Assembly (NCBI GenBank): GCA_964374035.1
Contig: CAYJWY010000010.1
Location: 1-25,698 of the forward strand
Direction of reading: 5' to 3'
DNA from: CALRGL01 sp964374035
GTDB taxonomy: Bacteria; Patescibacteriota; Patescibacteriia; UBA9934; GWF2-40-263
DNA: 25,698 nucleotides
The position numbers and the translations under genes were made by a program. The notes beneath the pieces were generated by a model. That model did no database searches. It was not told where the DNA came from and worked only from the letters and a program-made list of their open reading frames with translations. Positions 1 through 6,318 of this stretch are shown piece by piece; the first letter of the stretch is position 1; every line of letters starts with the position of its first letter.

Positions 1-20
1 AGTAATTACGTAAAATTGTG

Positions 21-56
21 TTAACCCTGGCTTACACACGTGTAAGCCAGGCTTAA
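21..56. terminator. Palindromic hairpin at the left edge
   Basis: A 12-bp perfect stem (26-37 with 40-51, loop AC) is extended by four more pairs (21-24 with 53-56) after one mismatch. It lies upstream of the promoter at 89-117 and probably ends a gene outside the window. No uridine run follows, so termination is inferred from structure and position only. Confidence 0.4.
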
Positions 57-88
57 CATTCATTCTGTCATTTCACGCCAAATCACGA

Positions 89-117
89 TTGACAAAACCG
101 TGGTTTTTTGCTATATT
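89..117 (+). promoter_or_regulatory. Sigma70-type promoter of the 174-704 gene
   Basis: TTGACA (89-94), a 17-base spacer and TATATT (112-117) closely match the housekeeping consensus. The predicted start near 124 leaves a leader of about 50 bases. The leader holds a small GGCC-ATAA-GGCC hairpin (150-161) just before the ribosome binding site GAGGAG (162-167). Confidence 0.75.
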
Positions 118-173
118 CAAGGTAGTTCCATTCACCAAACCAAAAAAAAGGCCATAAGGCCGAGGAGTTTTCG

Positions 174-704
174 ATGTACTCGATTCTCAATACGATCATC
201 CTCGGCTTTGCCTTGGTTGGTGGAATTCGCCTGGCTCAGAAGATTCTGAAGTCGGGCTGGAGCTCCGTCGGCAAGCTCATCGCTGGGCTTGTACTGCTCG
301 GCGTTGGTGGTCAAATCTTCAATCCGCAGGTTCCGCTCATCGGACTGTTTAACCCGATCGCCGGCCTGCTGTCGTCCTACGGGATCTTCATCGTCGGTAG
401 CCACCTCGTCAACCGTAAGAAGTGGGCCAAGGATTGGCGACCGCAGGTGATCACCTCCGTCCTGGCTTTTGCCTTGCTTGCAACGATCTGGATTCCATCG
501 ATCCTTGCAATCATGAACGGATCATTTTCACTTCCTAGAGTTCCCATCGGCGGATTTGCCCCGTCCACACCGACGGTCGTCCAGACCTCGCCGACCCCGC
601 CCCCGGCCGCAAGACACCGGCCGCGCCGCAGTGAGCCCCTCACTTCGTGCAACGAGATCCCCTACGTTCTGCGCCAGCAGCTACCACGCTGCGCCGGCCG
701 CTAA
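174..704 (+). CDS. Small four-helix membrane protein, function unknown
   Basis: This 176-residue protein has four predicted membrane segments: about residues 4-22, 33-50, 53-77 and 92-114. The N-terminal 115 residues are hydrophobic. The rest is a Pro/Thr/Ser-rich linker and a basic tail with two Cys residues (TSCNEIPYV...RCAGR), which could form a disulfide if exported. The ATG is well supported by GAGGAG six bases upstream and by a consensus promoter. A nested terminator follows the stop, so it is a single-gene transcript. The 3' third is GC-rich and open in a second frame, but the hydrophobic pattern and the SD support this frame. I do not recognise the family. Confidence 0.75.
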   Translation: MYSILNTIILGFALVGGIRLAQKILKSGWSSVGKLIAGLVLLGVGGQIFNPQVPLIGLFNPIAGLLSSYGIFIVGSHLVNRKKWAKDWRPQVITSVLAFALLATIWIPSILAIMNGSFSLPRVPIGGFAPSTPTVVQTSPTPPPAARHRPRRSEPLTSCNEIPYVLRQQLPRCAGR

Positions 705-756
705 CGCCCACGACCATGTCTACCTCGCCGACTTCCCTGGAAAGAGTCGGGCCCAG

Positions 757-790
757 CCCGCCATAGCCTCCCAGGCGACGGCGGGTTTTC
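757..790 (+). terminator. Intrinsic terminator
   Basis: The outer stem is CCCGCC (757-762) with GGCGGG (780-785). An inner stem GCCT/AGGC (766-769 with 773-776) nests in its loop, and TTTTC follows. It closes the membrane-protein transcript just before the rpmA promoter. Confidence 0.75.
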
Positions 791-797
791 TATTCCA

Positions 798-826
798 TTG
801 ACACCTTTCCATAAAATCGGTACACT
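798..826 (+). promoter_or_regulatory. Sigma70-type promoter of rpmA
   Basis: TTGACA (798-803), a 17-base spacer and TACACT (821-826). The predicted start is near 833, which puts the whole repeat at 844-910 in the 5' leader of rpmA. Confidence 0.75.
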
Positions 827-843
827 CGCGTGGCAATTAACCT

Positions 844-910
844 TGTCATTGTGAGCGCTAGCGAAGAATCTCTCAGAGATCTTTCGTCACCTGTGCTCCT
901 CAGGATGACA
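844..910 (+). repeat. Dispersed fold-back repeat in the rpmA leader
   Basis: This 67-bp element starts TGTCATTGTGAG and ends CTCAGGATGACA. It has an internal palindromic core (GAATCTCTCAGAGATC) and shares GAGCGCTAGCGAAG with the copy inside uvrB (24551-24624). It lies between the promoter and the start of rpmA, so it would be transcribed. Its last bases, AGGATG, are the only SD-like sequence for rpmA. Confidence 0.75.
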
Positions 911-918
911 CAAAAACT

Positions 919-1200
919 ATGGCACATAAGAAAGCTGGTGGATCTACCAGTCTTGGCCGCGATTCCGTTGCAAAACGACTCGGCGTAAAAGTCGCTGACG
1001 GCCAAACCACGCAACCCGGACAAATTCTTGTTCGCCAGCGTGGTACAAAGATTCATCCAGGAATCAACGTTCGAAAAGGTAAGGACGATACCTTGTATGC
1101 GGCTGTTGCCGGCATTGTGAAGTTTTCAAAAAAGCAAATGAAGAATTTTCATGGCGTTTTGAAACTTCGTACGATTGCTCGGATCGAAGGCGTCAAATAA
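919..1200 (+). CDS. rpmA: 50S ribosomal protein L27 (bL27)
   Basis: This 93-residue protein is a full-length bacterial L27, a large-subunit protein whose N-terminal arm reaches the peptidyl-transferase centre. The start MAHKKAGGSTSLGRDS, the central GQILVRQRGTKIHPG and the GKDDTLYA stretch are family signatures. The N-terminus begins directly with AHKK, so no cleavable extension of the Firmicutes type is seen. The usual partner rplU is not upstream in the window. The gene has its own promoter (798-826) and terminator (1206-1238). The SD is poor: AGGAT lies 13 bases from the ATG and comes from the upstream repeat. Confidence 0.97.
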   Translation: MAHKKAGGSTSLGRDSVAKRLGVKVADGQTTQPGQILVRQRGTKIHPGINVRKGKDDTLYAAVAGIVKFSKKQMKNFHGVLKLRTIARIEGVK

Positions 1201-1205
1201 CAAAC

Positions 1206-1238
1206 AAGCGTCGTGTAACCTCACGATGCTTTTTGTTT
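1206..1238 (+). terminator. Intrinsic terminator after rpmA
   Basis: AAGCGTCGTG (1206-1215) pairs with CACGATGCTT (1222-1231) through one G-U pair, with a 6-base loop and then a T-rich run. The -35 of the next promoter starts inside that run. Confidence 0.8.
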
Positions 1239-1265
1239 GAACAAAATCGTTAGATCAGCTATGAT
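1237..1265 (+). promoter_or_regulatory. Promoter of the NifU-like gene, probably leaderless
   Basis: TTGAAC (1237-1242), a 17-base spacer and TATGAT (1260-1265). The expected start, about 7 bases after the -10, is near 1272, only about three bases before the ATG at 1275. The transcript would be essentially leaderless, in line with the absence of an SD. Confidence 0.7.
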
Positions 1266-1274
1266 GAATCCATT

Positions 1275-1514
1275 ATGTCTGAATCCATCGAGGAGAAAAT
1301 CGAGCGTGTCCTTGAGCAAGTTCGCCCTGCACTGCGTATGGATGGAGGGGGGATCGAGCTGGTTGAATATAAAGCCGATTCCGGCCAGGTGTATGTGAAA
1401 ATGCAGGGTGCGTGCGTGGGCTGTCCGATGTCGCAGATTACCCTCAAGATGGGTGTTGAGGCCGCACTTCACGACGCGATCCCTGAAATTCGTGAAGTGA
1501 TTCCTGTTGAATAA
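1275..1514 (+). CDS. NifU C-terminal-domain Fe-S cluster scaffold
   Basis: This 79-residue protein is a stand-alone NifU C-terminal (Nfu) domain, which holds a transient [4Fe-4S] cluster for transfer to apoproteins. It shows the family start (IEEKIERVLEQVRPALRMDGG), the strand-turn around VKMQGACVGCPMSQ with the ligand motif CVGC, and the helix TLKMGVEAALHDAIPEI. The length is normal for a single-domain Nfu. No SUF or ISC genes are nearby. The next gene begins 9 bases after the stop and probably shares the transcript. Confidence 0.92.
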   Translation: MSESIEEKIERVLEQVRPALRMDGGGIELVEYKADSGQVYVKMQGACVGCPMSQITLKMGVEAALHDAIPEIREVIPVE

Positions 1515-1523
1515 TATCGTCAC

Positions 1524-1919
1524 ATGAAAGCGTCCAAAGCGCAGTTCCATCGCTTCCTTAAATCGTTTAGCGAGATGATGAAGCGCGAAAAACGATATCG
1601 CTGGATTTTGGTCTTGTCCGTGGTTCTTTTTTTTCTCACACTCGCATTGCCGCTCTGGAAAATTTTACCGACCGCGTCGCTCAAACCGTTTATTCCACTG
1701 CACTACAATGTGTTGTTCGGCATCGATCGATTCGGACCATGGTGGCATATTTTTTGGATCCCGGTCTTCAGCTTCTTGGCCTTGGTTGTAAATTTTACGA
1801 TCGGCAGTGCGTTCTACCTCCAAGAAAAACTTATGACCACACTGCTCGTGCTCGGATCGTTTGTGGTTCAGTTGGTGCTCCTGTGCGCAATGACGTTTAT
1901 TGTCTTAGTGAATCTTTAA
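1524..1919 (+). CDS. Small membrane protein, function unknown
   Basis: This 131-residue protein has a basic, amphipathic N-terminus (about residues 1-25) and three predicted helices: about 27-48, 71-93 and 101-128. The soluble stretch between helices 1 and 2 contains PLHYNVLFGIDRFGPW, a pattern I associate with uncharacterised membrane proteins of Parcubacteria (recollection only). It sits 9 bases after the NifU-like gene without an SD and may be coupled to it. The function cannot be inferred. Mapping as a division accessory rests only on the neighbouring mraY and is weak. Confidence 0.75.
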   Translation: MKASKAQFHRFLKSFSEMMKREKRYRWILVLSVVLFFLTLALPLWKILPTASLKPFIPLHYNVLFGIDRFGPWWHIFWIPVFSFLALVVNFTIGSAFYLQEKLMTTLLVLGSFVVQLVLLCAMTFIVLVNL

Positions 1920-1966
1920 GTCTGACAAATATTGTCTAAGCAGGTTCAGGCAATATCTGGAACTCT

Positions 1967-3022
1967 ATGACTCTCGAATCCTTTGAAATCGTTCGGGTTC
2001 TCTTGCTCAGCGCTGTTGCCTTCGTGTTTGCGTTTGTTTGGGCGCCGCTTCTTATCAAATGGCTGAACCGGTTTAAGATGGGTAAGTCCATCCGTGCGGT
2101 TAGTGACGCGCCAGTTTTCGCTGTTCTGCATGCAAAGAAAAGCGGAACACCGACCATGGGCGGACTGCTTATTTGGGTGACTGTTTTTGTGCTTGCCGTG
2201 ATTCTTTCTCAACTCACCGAGGTTGTTCCGGTTGGTTCGATGTTATCTAAATTGAATTTTCTTTCGCGATCCGAGACCTTACTTCCGATGGGTGCACTCG
2301 TCGCCTCCGCCATTGTTGGATTCGTCGATGACTACTTTAACGTGAAGCGTATCGGTCCTCGCGGTGGTGGATTGCGTATTCGACATCGGCTTTTGATCTA
2401 CACATGCATTGCCCTTGTCGGTGCCTGGTGGTTTCGTGTGAAATTGGATTGGGACATCCTTCACATTCCGTTTGTCGGAGATTTTAACATCGGCCTTTGG
2501 TATATTCCTTTTTTTATCTTTGTTATCGTGGCAACGGCCTTCTCGGTTAACGAAGCCGATGGTCTCGACGGACTCGCCGGTGGAACGCTTCTCACGTCGT
2601 TTGGAGCTTTTGCCATCATTGCGTTTGCCCAAGGTCGCTATGATCTCGCGGTCTTCTGTGGTGTCATTTTGGGCACATTGCTCGCGTTTCTTTGGTTCAA
2701 TATCCATCCGGCATCGTTTTTTATGGGCGATACCGGAGCGATGTCGCTAGGTGTTACGCTAGGCATCGTTGCGCTCTTAACAAACTCCGCGTTGTACTTG
2801 CCCATCATTGGGTTCATTTTTGTTCTTGAGTCACTTTCGGTGATCGCGCAGATTTTTTGGAAAAAAGTTTTTCACAAGAAGCTGTTGAAATCTGCACCAT
2901 TCCATCACCATCTTGAAGCCATTGGTTGGCCAGAGCCGCAGATTGTGATGCGGTTATGGGTTGTTTCGATCGTCTTTGCTTCGATTGGTGTCTCACTTGC
3001 TCTTCTTGATGCACTTGTATAA
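1967..3022 (+). CDS. mraY: Phospho-N-acetylmuramoyl-pentapeptide transferase (MraY)
   Basis: MraY transfers phospho-MurNAc-pentapeptide from UDP to undecaprenyl phosphate, giving lipid I at the inner membrane face. The 351-residue multi-helix protein carries the expected motifs: GTPTMGG (60-66), the catalytic Asp pair in VDDYFNVKR (D121, D122), NEADGLDGLAGG (195-206), FMGDTGAMSLG with D255, and the cytoplasmic His motif PFHHHLE (311-317). The length is close to the usual 360. The stop codon abuts the ftsW start directly, so the two are cotranscribed. Only a weak promoter candidate (TTGTCT at 1932, TATCTG at 1954) and no clear SD precede it. Confidence 0.97.
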   Translation: MTLESFEIVRVLLLSAVAFVFAFVWAPLLIKWLNRFKMGKSIRAVSDAPVFAVLHAKKSGTPTMGGLLIWVTVFVLAVILSQLTEVVPVGSMLSKLNFLSRSETLLPMGALVASAIVGFVDDYFNVKRIGPRGGGLRIRHRLLIYTCIALVGAWWFRVKLDWDILHIPFVGDFNIGLWYIPFFIFVIVATAFSVNEADGLDGLAGGTLLTSFGAFAIIAFAQGRYDLAVFCGVILGTLLAFLWFNIHPASFFMGDTGAMSLGVTLGIVALLTNSALYLPIIGFIFVLESLSVIAQIFWKKVFHKKLLKSAPFHHHLEAIGWPEPQIVMRLWVVSIVFASIGVSLALLDALV

Positions 3023-4129
3023 ATGTCTAAATCATTCGGTCAACCCGATTACGTCTATTTCGGAGTCGTTGCCGCGATGATCTTATTTGGGTTGCTCATG
3101 CTTACCAGTGCATCCACTCCCGATGGTTATGCAAACTTCGGCGACGGTTATTACTTTTTGAAACATCAACTCATTTTCGGATTCATTCCTGGCGTTGCGG
3201 CGATGTTGCTCTTCAGCACAATTTCCTATACATTTTGGAAAAAGAACGCGTGGAACCTTTTGCTCATCTCCATTGCGCTCCTGGTCATCGTATTTATTCC
3301 GGGACTCTCTGCCAATATCGGAAGCGCGAAAAGCTGGATCTCGATCGGCGGCTTGTTTTCATTGCAACCGTCTGAAATCGTGAAGCTTACCTTTTTGTTT
3401 TATCTTGCGGCCTGGCTCGGCCAACGTTCCGGCCATGGTGTACGCGATGTGCATTCCGGCTTGTTGCCCTTTGTGCTTGTGCTTGGGTCCGTCTTGGGTC
3501 TGTTGGTGTTACAACCGGACGTTGGAACGATGACGATCATCGCGACAATGAGTCTTGTTGTGTATTTTGTCGCGGGTGCGCCGATCAGCTACGTGATCGG
3601 TTTTATGTTGGCTGGATTGGGCGCTCTTGGGGTACTCATCTCGCTTGCTCCTTATCGTGTGGCTCGATTCACGACATTTCTTAATCCGGAACTTGATCCT
3701 CAAGGTGTTGGTTATCATATCAATCAGGCATTGCTTGCGATTGGTTCTGGCGGTATCTTTGGCATGGGTTATGGACATTCCAGACAGAAATTTCAATATC
3801 TTCCTGAAGTCGCCAGTGATTCGATTTTTGCACTGATCGCAGAAGAACTCGGTCTGCTCGTCGCCCTGCTCGTCATCATGGCTTTTCTGTTCTTTCTTTG
3901 GCGATCACTTAAGATCGCCAAGGGGGCACCCGATGTTTTTTCTAAACTCGTTGTGGTTGGGATCACGGCCTGGATCACGATTCAGGCGTTTGTGAACATT
4001 GGTTCGATGGTTGCCATCATGCCGATGACCGGTATCACGCTTCCGTTTGTGAGTTATGGAGGAACCTCGCTTGCTGTGTCCATGGCCGCTGTGGGTGTTG
4101 TTTTGAATATTAGTCGGTATGCGAAGTGA
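3023..4129 (+). CDS. ftsW: SEDS-family peptidoglycan polymerase FtsW
   Basis: This 368-residue polytopic SEDS protein polymerises lipid II at the septum with a partner transpeptidase. Visible signatures are SWISIGGLFSLQPSEIVK (104-121), QPDVGTM (164-170), GYHINQALLAIGSGGIFG (230-247), and YLPEVASDSIFALIAEELG, in which D266 aligns with the essential Asp of the large extracellular loop. FtsW rather than RodA is chosen because of its place between mraY and murG, the classic dcw order. It starts at the base after the mraY stop with no SD, so translation is probably coupled. The C-terminus ends normally at RYAK. No class B PBP is seen in the window. Confidence 0.93.
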   Translation: MSKSFGQPDYVYFGVVAAMILFGLLMLTSASTPDGYANFGDGYYFLKHQLIFGFIPGVAAMLLFSTISYTFWKKNAWNLLLISIALLVIVFIPGLSANIGSAKSWISIGGLFSLQPSEIVKLTFLFYLAAWLGQRSGHGVRDVHSGLLPFVLVLGSVLGLLVLQPDVGTMTIIATMSLVVYFVAGAPISYVIGFMLAGLGALGVLISLAPYRVARFTTFLNPELDPQGVGYHINQALLAIGSGGIFGMGYGHSRQKFQYLPEVASDSIFALIAEELGLLVALLVIMAFLFFLWRSLKIAKGAPDVFSKLVVVGITAWITIQAFVNIGSMVAIMPMTGITLPFVSYGGTSLAVSMAAVGVVLNISRYAK

Positions 4130-4143
4130 GGGAGGGAGAGAGG

Positions 4144-4273
4144 GATAAAGTGATAAAGTGATAAAGTTAGGAAGTGAGGGAGGGAGGGAGTGAGGAAGCT
4201 GGGGAATGAGGGAGTTGGGAAGTTGTGACTGAATTTTTTTCAAGTGTTTCCTTTATCACTTTATCACTTTATC
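4144..4273. repeat. Microsatellite fold-back between ftsW and murG
   Basis: Three GATAAAGT-type units at 4144-4166 are repeated exactly in inverted orientation at 4251-4273 (23-bp perfect arms). The purine-rich spacer has several GGG runs (4178-4215), and pyrimidine-rich sequence follows to 4300. The 179-base gap between ftsW and murG contains nothing else. It can form a cruciform or RNA hairpin, and the G-runs could form a quadruplex. It is transcribed if murG depends on the mraY promoter. Confidence 0.8.
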
Positions 4274-4308
4274 ACTCCCCCCTCCCCAACTTCCTCACCC
4301 AAACTCTT

Positions 4309-5379
4309 ATGAACATCCTACTCACCGGTGGCGGAACCATGGGCCCCGTCACGCCCTTACTTGCCATTGTCGAAGCGTGGCGAAAGAAGACGCCGAACGT
4401 TGAGTTTTTGTGGGTCGGTACGCCAAGCGGTCCCGAGCGTGAGCTGGTCGAACGTTATCAAATTCCATACGTCTCGATTCCGGTCGCGCGTATTCCGCGC
4501 TACGTTTCCATCGAATGGCTCACGTTTCCGTTTATGTTCGTTGCCGCAAGCGTTCGCGCAAGTCGCATTGTCCGTTCCTTTCGACCGGATCTCATTGCCT
4601 CAGCCGGTGGGTACACGAGCGTTCCAGTTGTGCTGGCAGGTTGGTTCTCGAAGATTCCTTCATGGCTCCATCAACAAGACGTCGAACCAATCATGACCAG
4701 CCGCGTGCTCGCACCGTTTGTGGGTCTCATCACGATTGCGTTTCAACAAACGCTGAGTGCATTTCCGAGTGCGAAAACAAAACTCGTCGGCAATCCCGTC
4801 CGCGCATCCCTCTTCGACGGATCAAAGGAACAAGCGATCAAGACGTTTCAACTCGACGCGAGCAAACCGTCGGTTCTCGTCTTTGGTGGCGGTCGTGGTG
4901 CGGCGTGGTTGAATCAAATGATCGAGACAATCTTGCCGCAACTTCTCCAGACAGCAAACGTGATTCACGTCACAGGAAAAGGGAAGTCGATCGAACAGCA
5001 TCAACAACTCGGATATTATCAAGCGCCGTTTCTCTCTGATGATATGAAACACGCCTACGCCGCCGCCGACGTTGTTGTCTCGCGCGCGGGCATGGGCGCG
5101 ATCACGGAACTCGCGGCGCTGTCCATGGCGTCGATTCTCATTCCGCTTCCAAATTCGCCACAAGAAAAAAATGTCAAAGCCTTGCATGGCTCGGTCGAAG
5201 TCGTCACGCAAGATCAGGAACCGACAGCGTTGTTGCGCATCATCGAGCAACTCCTTGCGAACGCACCGAAACGTTCCTTGCTCGCAGACGCGATGCACAA
5301 CGCCGTACGAACGGATCACGTCGCAGACGAACTCGTTACGCTCCTCGAAACCCTCGTCAAAAACAAACACACACCCTGA
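4309..5379 (+). CDS. murG: Divergent MurG-type lipid I N-acetylglucosaminyltransferase
   Basis: MurG adds GlcNAc to lipid I to make lipid II at the inner membrane. The ATG at 4309 gives 356 residues, the normal family length, and starts directly at the first Rossmann strand (MNILLTGGGTMG). An upstream in-frame ATG at 4225 would translate the microsatellite and is rejected. MurG landmarks are recognisable but altered: the N-terminal GGTGGH loop reads GGGTMGPVTP, HEQN reads HQQD (121-124), and GNPVR is kept (161-165). GGSQGA reads GGGRGA, and SRAGAxxxxEL is kept as SRAGMGAITELAAL. The position after ftsW supports the role. No SD is visible. A hairpin overlapping the stop codon follows. Confidence 0.9.
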   Translation: MNILLTGGGTMGPVTPLLAIVEAWRKKTPNVEFLWVGTPSGPERELVERYQIPYVSIPVARIPRYVSIEWLTFPFMFVAASVRASRIVRSFRPDLIASAGGYTSVPVVLAGWFSKIPSWLHQQDVEPIMTSRVLAPFVGLITIAFQQTLSAFPSAKTKLVGNPVRASLFDGSKEQAIKTFQLDASKPSVLVFGGGRGAAWLNQMIETILPQLLQTANVIHVTGKGKSIEQHQQLGYYQAPFLSDDMKHAYAAADVVVSRAGMGAITELAALSMASILIPLPNSPQEKNVKALHGSVEVVTQDQEPTALLRIIEQLLANAPKRSLLADAMHNAVRTDHVADELVTLLETLVKNKHTP

Positions 5380-5390
5380 GGTGTGTGTTT
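5365..5390 (+). terminator. Hairpin spanning the murG stop codon
   Basis: AAACACACACC (5365-5375) pairs perfectly with GGTGTGTGTTT (5380-5390). The 4-base loop holds the murG TGA. No long T run follows beyond the stem's own TTT, so it is a plausible but not classic terminator. Confidence 0.55.
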
Positions 5391-5410
5391 GAATTGCCCT
5401 GCAGACACAT

Positions 5411-5537
5411 GAGATTGTTGCAAAATTGCGCGAGATGCGCCTGGCTGGAGGGAAAAAATCGCCGATCGGTAGGGACACCTACCGCGAGGTGATTTTTTCC
5501 CGAAGCCCAAGCGGCTCGCCAATTTTGCAACAATCTC
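5411..5537. repeat. 127-bp imperfect fold-back element
   Basis: The 18-bp ends GAGATTGTTGCAAAATTG (5411-5428) and their exact complement (5520-5537) enclose further paired blocks: GCGAG with CTCGC, GGGAAAAAATC with GATTTTTTCCC, and GGTAGG with CCTACC around a GACA loop (5474-5477). Almost the whole element folds back on itself. It lies between the convergent 3' ends of murG and the minus-strand gene at 5540-5695. It could be a non-autonomous mobile element (MITE-like) or a bidirectional terminator. No second copy is seen in the window. Confidence 0.75.
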
Positions 5538-5539
5538 CT

Positions 5540-5695
5540 CTACATGTCGTCATCCGTACCATCACTCATTTCCCCCATGTCCATGTCGTTGGCGTCAGAC
5601 TTTTCGTCGTCCATATTTTCACCAACGCAGTCCGTGCACAACTTCTCGTCGTTGACCTCAGCGGTTGCCCCGCAAGAATCGCAAACACCGTTCAT
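5540..5695 (-). CDS. 51-residue zinc-ribbon-like acidic protein
   Basis: This short minus-strand ORF encodes MNGVCDSCGATAEVNDEKLC followed by TDC and an Asp/Glu/Met-rich tail that ends DGTDDDM. Two CxxC pairs (CDSC at 5-8, CTDC at 20-23) form a plausible four-Cys zinc knuckle. The strongly acidic C-terminal half (about residues 26-51) suggests a flexible tail. A consensus TATAAT lies about 30 bases upstream on the same strand. No SD is seen. The stop codon is two bases from the fold-back at 5411-5537. The function is unknown; small zinc ribbons often act in protein or nucleic-acid contacts. The coding assignment rests on the Cys spacing and the promoter. Confidence 0.65.
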   Translation of the reverse strand: MNGVCDSCGATAEVNDEKLCTDCVGENMDDEKSDANDMDMGEMSDGTDDDM

Positions 5696-5724
5696 ACAAT
5701 TCACGATTACAAATTAGTCTCAGT

Positions 5725-5752
5725 ATTATACCCAGGTGAGATCATCCTGCAA
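5725..5752 (-). promoter_or_regulatory. Promoter of the minus-strand zinc-ribbon gene
   Basis: Read on the minus strand: TTGCAG (5752-5747), a 16-base spacer and a perfect TATAAT (5730-5725). The predicted start is near 5718, about 22 bases before the ATG. The region is shared back-to-back with the tRNA-Lys promoter. Confidence 0.6.
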
Positions 5753-5756
5753 GTGC

Positions 5757-5785
5757 TTGTCAAGAGCAAGAATTGTTGTTATATT
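5757..5785 (+). promoter_or_regulatory. Promoter of tRNA-Lys
   Basis: TTGTCA (5757-5762), a 17-base spacer and TATATT (5780-5785). The predicted start near 5792 leaves a short 5' leader before the tRNA at 5824. Confidence 0.7.
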
Positions 5786-5823
5786 TCGGTCGCTTATTTC
5801 CTCCATATTTGAGAGCGTCTTAC

Positions 5824-5898
5824 GCGCTGGTAGCTCAGGGGTAGAGCAGGGGCCTTTTAAGCCCAAGGTCGAGGGTTCGAGACCCTCCCGGCGCACCA
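5824..5898 (+). tRNA. tRNA-Lys (anticodon TTT)
   Basis: Acceptor GCGCTGG pairs with CCGGCGC (one G-U). The D stem is GCTC/GAGC and the T arm GAGGG-TTCGAGA-CCCTC. The anticodon loop CTTTTAA gives TTT. The first anticodon-stem pair is a G-A mismatch. The discriminator is A and CCA is encoded. An intrinsic terminator follows immediately. Confidence 0.95.
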
Positions 5899-5899
5899 C

Positions 5900-5932
5900 A
5901 AAGAACGCTCACACGAGGGTTCTTTTTGTTTG
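5900..5932 (+). terminator. Intrinsic terminator after tRNA-Lys
   Basis: AAAGAAC (5900-5906) pairs with GTTCTTT (5919-5925) across a 12-base loop, followed by TTGTTTG. Confidence 0.75.
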
Positions 5933-5979
5933 TGTTCCCTGCGTTGTTGCCTTACACTTAGGTGAGAAAGGTATACACA

Positions 5980-6318
5980 ATGCAGGTTCTAATTCTTCTC
6001 CAATGTTTTCGTCGGTTCGTTCCTTCCGCTATTCGTCAACGCCTCGCCGACTGGAAGTGCAGAATCTCTGTCTTCGTCGAGGGTGAGGCCTTCGATATCG
6101 ACGATGATATCGAAAAGGATGAAGCACCGGGTTGTCGTCTTCAAACGAATGGCGAATCACTTTGGGACGTCACGGTTGTGCCGAGTTCTACAGGTTCAGG
6201 CAGTCTTCCTGCTCCAGATTTCTCTCGTCCGCATACCACCGATCTTCCCATGCCCGAGATCGACGCACTCATCGAGGCGTTTTCAACGCCAAGCCGCGAT
6301 AGGGACGCGTTTCCATGA
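5980..6318 (+). CDS. Orphan 112-residue protein
   Basis: The ATG at 5980 is preferred over the in-frame GTG at 5962 because AAAGG lies 8 bases upstream. The protein has a basic N-terminal region (MQVLILLQCFRRFVPSAIRQR), an acidic stretch FDIDDDIEKDEAP (about 44-56) and a Pro/Ser-rich linker (about 76-90). It ends in a short predicted helix (EIDALIEAF). The N-terminus is only weakly hydrophobic and is not a convincing signal peptide. Its stop overlaps the ATG of the next small ORF (ATGA at 6315), suggesting a coupled pair. I do not recognise the family. Confidence 0.55.
   Translation: MQVLILLQCFRRFVPSAIRQRLADWKCRISVFVEGEAFDIDDDIEKDEAPGCRLQTNGESLWDVTVVPSSTGSGSLPAPDFSRPHTTDLPMPEIDALIEAFSTPSRDRDAFP

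Noticed and set aside
556..801. Second frame over the GC-rich tail of the first gene
   Set aside because: It has Pro/Arg-rich shadow composition, no SD, and runs through the terminator at 757-790.
4225..4308. N-terminal extension of MurG from ATG 4225
   Set aside because: The 28 extra residues would be encoded by the microsatellite arm, and the family N-terminus begins at ATG 4309.
5426..5812. Open frame of 128 codons on the plus strand
   Set aside because: It starts inside the fold-back element and runs antisense through the zinc-ribbon gene and its promoter; no SD and no protein-like pattern.
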